This document shows, piece after piece, positions 60,457 through 64,000 of a DNA stretch of 64,000 nucleotides. The notes beneath the pieces were generated by a model, which saw only the letters and a program-made list of their open reading frames with translations, was not told the DNA's origin and did not search any database. A program made the position numbers and the translations under genes. The first letter of the stretch is position 1. Each line of letters opens with the position of its first letter. The DNA is from Sneathiella glossodoripedis JCM 23214 (lineage in GTDB: Bacteria; Pseudomonadota; Alphaproteobacteria; Sneathiellales; Sneathiellaceae). The stretch lies in the NCBI RefSeq assembly GCF_000616095.1, contig NZ_BAMS01000003.1, forward strand, positions 62,001 to 126,000, in the 5' to 3' direction.

Positions 60457-62748
60457 ATGTTGTCCGCAATTCCATCCTTTTTAAGGAAGAAAAAATCAGA
60501 AAACCTGGACACACAGCCACAGAAGAAAAAATCAAAAAGAAAGTTTGGCATTCGCGCGCGGCTGTATATGTCTTTTGGAGTTATTGCAATCCTGACATTG
60601 GCATCCGGTGCCGTTGGGTGGGCATTGTTTAACAGTCTGGGGCAGACGCTTCAGAGCACAACAAAATCCTCTCTAAATTCATTAACGCTTGCCCAGAAGC
60701 TTTCGGAAAATGCAAAATCGGTTGTGGCTATCGCACCAGACATGCTCAAAGCCGGCGAGGCTTCGGAAGTTGAAGAATTACGCGCCAAATCAGATGAGCA
60801 TCTGATTGAGCTCAATTCAATTGTATCCGACCTGTATCATGTGGATATGGGGGATGAAATGATCACCGACCTGCAAATGCAGGTGATAGAGCTGCAAGAT
60901 GGCATATCCAATCTGGCCGATCTGATGCTGGAACGTCTGGAACTTGAGCAGAATTCCCGTGCAATTGACAACGCATTGACAGAACATCGTGCAGAAAGTC
61001 TCAAGATTTTGCAGCCGTTCATCGATTACCGTGAGCAGGTGATCAACGTCGATGCTGCGGGACTTGAAACCGAGCAGGATGTTGCCAAGCTGCAGCAGGG
61101 GGTTACCAATCTGTTTGGTGAAGAAGTTGAAGTTCTGACAAGAGCGCTGATCTTCCAAAGCAATTTGAACTATAGCGCGGGGCTTATTCAACGCTTGGCG
61201 TCAGCCTCAGACATGGAAACCTACCGGAAAATTGAAGTAGAGTTTTCCAAATATGGAAACCGCTTGCGCCGGGCGAAAATGTTCCCGGAGTTCGAAGGTA
61301 AAGAGAAACTCGTCGAACATTCATTAGCTATGCTGAATTTGGCCATCGAAGAAAAAACGGGTCTATTCCCGGTCCGTATGGCTTACATGAACACTATGGA
61401 TAGTGCCCAAAACGCAATCAGTTTGATCACTGAGGCAACTTCGCAAATGTCTAACAACATCCAGTCAGTTGTTGGGCAAATTACGGCAGATACTGAAAAG
61501 CAGATTGCAACGGCTGAAACCAGTATCAGCATGGGTAAAATTCAGCTTGGTTCCATCTCTGCGGCCAGTGTCGCGGCAGCGCTGCTGCTGGCCTGGTTAT
61601 ATGTGGGCAGAAACCTGATGCGCAGGCTTAATGGGCTTGTCGTGGATATGCGCGAAATCGCCGGTGGTAATCTTGATCATGACGTTAATGTTTCTGGCGG
61701 AGACGAGATTACCGAAATGGGCAACGCTTTGCTCGGCTTTAGGGATAATGCTCGCGAAGCAGAACGGCTTCGGGCCGAGGCGGAAAGTGAGCGTCAACAG
61801 CGCGAGGCCGAGCGGGCGCGCGCTGCTGCGGAAGCTAAAGAAGCCGAAGAAAAAGCCGCTGCTGAACGTGAGCGCATGGAGCGAGAAGCAGCAGAACAGA
61901 AGCAGAGAGAAATGCAACAGCTTGCTGACGACTTTGAGGGAAGTGTGAAACATCTGGTGGAGAGTTTTGCAGCCGCTACGTCGCAAATGACAGCAAGTTC
62001 GCAGGATATGGCCCAAAATGCCAACGAGACCAGTGAGCGTTCCAATACGGTGGCAAATGCGTCCGAGTTGGCGAGTGCCAGCGTGAATTCTGTGGCTTCA
62101 GCAACGGAAGAGCTTACCTCTTCAATCAATGAAATCAGCCGTCAGGTCGGACAGGCTGCATCGATTGCAAGTGAAGCTGTATCTGAAGCAGCCCGTACAA
62201 ACCAGATGGTCACAAGCCTCAATGATGCCGCCGCGAAAATCGGTGATGTTGTCGGTCTGATTAATGACATTGCAGGACAGACCAACCTGCTTGCTTTGAA
62301 CGCGACGATTGAAGCAGCAAGAGCCGGTGATGCGGGTAAAGGATTTGCTGTTGTTGCATCAGAAGTTAAAAATCTGGCGACACAGACAGCCCGCGCAACG
62401 GAAGAAATTTCGGCTCAAATCAAGTCTGTACAGGAAGAGACGGAAAGTGCCGTCAATGCGATTAGCGGAATTTCGTCAACCATCTCAGATATTAACAGTA
62501 TTGCGGCTGGTGTGGCTTCTGCGGTTGAAGAGCAGGGCGCGGCAACAAGTGAAATCAGCCGAAGCGTTCAGCAGGCAGCACAAAGCACTCAGGAAGTTTC
62601 TGTGAATATTGGGTCGGTTAATCAGGCCGCAGCCTCGACCGGAACAACTGCGGCGCAGGTCAAAGAAGTCTCGGGCAGCCTTGCAAAAGAAGTCACGGAT
62701 CTTGACCGTGAAGTGCAAAACTTTTTGACAAGGGTGCGCGCTGGATAA
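60457..62748 (+). CDS. Methyl-accepting chemotaxis protein
   Basis: 763 residues. First membrane helix about 37-58, a long helical periplasmic sensor region (about 60-360), second helix about 362-385, HAMP ([21 protein letters not shown]), a charged coiled coil rich in Glu/Arg/Ala (about 430-490) and the methyl-accepting cytoplasmic domain. The receptor tip has [20 protein letters not shown]. The chemical cue is unknown. It follows the liv operon's terminator and is transcribed separately. Confidence 0.94.
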   Translation: MLSAIPSFLRKKKSENLDTQPQKKKSKRKFGIRARLYMSFGVIAILTLASGAVGWALFNSLGQTLQSTTKSSLNSLTLAQKLSENAKSVVAIAPDMLKAGEASEVEELRAKSDEHLIELNSIVSDLYHVDMGDEMITDLQMQVIELQDGISNLADLMLERLELEQNSRAIDNALTEHRAESLKILQPFIDYREQVINVDAAGLETEQDVAKLQQGVTNLFGEEVEVLTRALIFQSNLNYSAGLIQRLASASDMETYRKIEVEFSKYGNRLRRAKMFPEFEGKEKLVEHSLAMLNLAIEEKTGLFPVRMAYMNTMDSAQNAISLITEATSQMSNNIQSVVGQITADTEKQIATAETSISMGKIQLGSISAASVAAALLLAWLYVGRNLMRRLNGLVVDMREIAGGNLDHDVNVSGGDEITEMGNALLGFRDNAREAERLRAEAESERQQREAERARAAAEAKEAEEKAAAERERMEREAAEQKQREMQQLADDFEGSVKHLVESFAAATSQMTASSQDMAQNANETSERSNTVANASELASASVNSVASATEELTSSINEISRQVGQAASIASEAVSEAARTNQMVTSLNDAAAKIGDVVGLINDIAGQTNLLALNATIEAARAGDAGKGFAVVASEVKNLATQTARATEEISAQIKSVQEETESAVNAISGISSTISDINSIAAGVASAVEEQGAATSEISRSVQQAAQSTQEVSVNIGSVNQAAASTGTTAAQVKEVSGSLAKEVTDLDREVQNFLTRVRAG

Positions 62749-62761
62749 GCTGATAAGCTAC

Positions 62762-62797
62762 AAAAAAGCCGGGTCTCATTTGGACCCGGCTTTTTTT
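62762..62797. terminator. Bidirectional terminator between the MCP and acyl carrier protein genes
   Basis: AAAAAAGCCGGGTC and GACCCGGCTTTTTT pair around seven bases, with a T run in both directions. Ends the MCP gene on the plus strand and the ACP gene on the minus strand; the ACP stop codon overlaps the T run. Confidence 0.92.
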
Positions 62798-63030
62798 TAA
62801 AGTGTGGAAATATAGGCTGCAATATCTTTGACGGTAAACAGGCCAAGCGCGGTATCAGGGTCCACCTCAGCCTTGTACTCTTCCTCGATTTTCAAAATAA
62901 GCCTCATATGATTGAGGCTGTCCCATTTCTCGACTGTTTCTATTGTATCATTTTCTGAAATGGAATCTGCAGGACAGTCCAAAATAGAAGACAGGAGCGA
63001 TATTGCTTTTTCGATGTTCGGGCTATCCAC
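62797..63030 (-). CDS. Acyl carrier protein
   Basis: 77 residues. VEKWDSLNHMRLILKIEEEY has the phosphopantetheine Ser in DSL, and the four-helix length is normal. I choose GTG 63030: AGGAG lies 7 bases upstream and the resulting protein begins MDSPNIEKAISLLS; it overlaps the acetyltransferase stop by 8 bases. It is a specialised ACP, not AcpP of fatty acid synthesis, since it lies with a ligase and a GNAT gene. Confidence 0.86.
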   Translation of the reverse strand: MDSPNIEKAISLLSSILDCPADSISENDTIETVEKWDSLNHMRLILKIEEEYKAEVDPDTALGLFTVKDIAAYISTL

Positions 63031-63613
63031 GAGCAGTCTCCTCGTTTGAGTTTTCTTCCTGTCTCTTGAGCCATTCTTCGCGCAGAAGCGCAAACTCAAC
63101 CACATCATCAAGTCCGCCCTCGTGGTTTCGCATATGCTGCTTTCGCACTCCTTCTTTGGTGAATTTCTGTTTTGTGTAGTTAAATAATGCGGGGAAGTTT
63201 CGCCCCCTTACATAGCCGCAAATCTTGTTGAGTTTCATGCCTTTAAAGAGAAAGGAAATCACCCGCTCGCGAATTTCCAGCACAGCGCCTGTTCCCCAGT
63301 AGGATTTATCGCCGATCAATACGCTGGTATGGCAATGATTGTGCGGCGCTTCGATATAGATTTTGAAGATGCCGATCGGAGATTTAATCTTCCGATCATA
63401 GATTGTCATGGCTATTCGGGTTTTGTTGTTATAGGTCGAAAAATAACTGGCAAGTTTGCTTTTATCCATCCCCATCGGATCGTTCATAAAGCGCATGACT
63501 TCGGGATCGGAAAACCACGTGACAAACTCATCGGGAATTGCAGCAGGGTTCACTGATTGCAAGACATAGTTTTCTGTTCCAAGCAAAAGGGGAGTTCCGT
63601 ATTTCCACTTCAT
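63023..63613 (-). CDS. GNAT family acyltransferase of the ligase-GNAT-ACP triad
   Basis: 196 residues, RimJ/PseH-like fold: FVTWFSDPEVMRFMND, then YDRKIKSPIGIFKIY, HTSVLIGDKSYWGTGAVLEIRE with the CoA or phosphopantetheine loop and LNKICGYVRGRNFPAL. Placed between an ACP and an AMP ligase, it may take acyl groups from ACP. ATG 63613 overlaps the ligase stop by ATGA. Confidence 0.82.
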   Translation of the reverse strand: MKWKYGTPLLLGTENYVLQSVNPAAIPDEFVTWFSDPEVMRFMNDPMGMDKSKLASYFSTYNNKTRIAMTIYDRKIKSPIGIFKIYIEAPHNHCHTSVLIGDKSYWGTGAVLEIRERVISFLFKGMKLNKICGYVRGRNFPALFNYTKQKFTKEGVRKQHMRNHEGGLDDVVEFALLREEWLKRQEENSNEETARG

Positions 63614-64000
63614 GACTTGCCTTCCTTGAGGCAGACTTCACGCACATTATCCCTGTTTATTTTACCGCGATCGGTTTTGGGAATTTCATTTACAAAGAAC
63701 CATGTCTCGGGAATAGCTTCCCTTTTGATCAGGTTCTGCATCCACTTGGACAAGGCATCTCCGCTTAAATCACATCCGTCTTTTTGAACAACTGCGGCGG
63801 CTACTTTTTCACCGCTGATCTCATCGGGAATACCAAACACGCACACTTCCTGCACGTCTTCGTGGCGCTCCAGCAACAAATCAATTTCTTCTGGCAGAAT
63901 TTTAATGCCGGCGCGATTTATTTCAGATTTTTGTCGGCCGGTGATCCTGATGTCACCGTCTTCTGTAATTAATCCGATATCGCCAGTGTGAAACCAGCCA
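63610..64000 (-). CDS. AMP-dependent acyl ligase, N-terminal part missing at window end
   Basis: Only the last 129 residues are in the window. GWFHTGDIGLITEDGDI and RITGRQKSEINRAGIKILP are the hinge region of AMP-forming ligases, and IPKTDRGKINRDNV holds the catalytic Lys. Its substrate is not visible. First of three overlapping genes with GNAT and ACP. The gene continues past 64000 in the leftover sequence. Confidence 0.88.
   Translation of the reverse strand, partial: GWFHTGDIGLITEDGDIRITGRQKSEINRAGIKILPEEIDLLLERHEDVQEVCVFGIPDEISGEKVAAAVVQKDGCDLSGDALSKWMQNLIKREAIPETWFFVNEIPKTDRGKINRDNVREVCLKEGKS

Noticed and set aside
1-64000. CRISPR arrays, toxin-antitoxin pairs, phage genes and IS elements
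   Set aside because: No regularly spaced repeats, integrase, transposase, capsid or toxin-like gene pairs were found.

Overview
The window is a 64 kb stretch of an alphaproteobacterial chromosome. Evidence is the long-form serA preceded by serC, hisZ next to purA, an RpoH-type heat-shock sigma factor, the histone-deacetylase-like gene followed by xseB, ispA, dxs, tlyA and an RNA methyltransferase, and ftsH-folP-glmM-thiD in a row. Base composition looks moderate. The order cannot be fixed from sequence alone; a free-living marine-type member is my guess. No rRNA, tRNA, CRISPR array, prophage or insertion sequence was seen.

Layout. 1-4938 (+): ftsH (5' end missing), folP, glmM, thiD. 4945-8580 (-): a SprA-related protein, an Ala/Glu/Gln-rich protein and two class V aminotransferases. 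8581-14330 (+): serine synthesis (serC-serA, with a leader hairpin), then hisZ-purA. 14410-16971: a large pseudokinase-like membrane protein and a small membrane partner. 17412-18518: a nickel island, hupE and nikR transcribed divergently around a perfect-looking NikR operator. 18545-20565 (-): rpoH and rluD. 20597-23686 (+): a small membrane protein, a JAMM peptidase, threonine aldolase, an MscS channel. 24649-25883: a degenerate EAL-like protein. 25901-31984 (-): HDAC-xseB-ispA-dxs-tlyA-RNA methyltransferase. 32100-36320: an RND efflux pair. 36477-38847: a hybrid-like sensor kinase and a PilZ protein. 38970-45331: mixed lipid and amine metabolism. 45457-48230: three exported lipoproteins, one an M48 peptidase. 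48325-53114: CurA-like reductase, GNAT, prfC, YajQ, an MBL hydrolase. 53553-60349: a complete livHMGF-ligase-livK import and activation operon behind an AT-rich promoter region. 60457-64000: a chemoreceptor, and on the minus strand an AMP-ligase/acetyltransferase/acyl carrier protein triad cut by the window end.

Sequence quality dominates annotation. Eighteen genes, including ftsH, glmM, serA, rpoH and dxs, are each broken by one frameshift. In seventeen, adding one base (usually doubling a neighbouring base) restores the full conserved protein; in tlyA the break is a 4-base tandem duplication. Essential genes cannot all be broken in a living cell, so I treat these as sequencing or assembly errors and annotate each as one gene spanning the break.

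The most interesting points are the pseudokinase/membrane-protein pair, the ligase-GNAT-ACP triad, the three-lipoprotein operon with an M48 peptidase, the NikR operator, the serC leader, and the liv operon carrying its own acyl-CoA ligase with a possible CTG start on livH.
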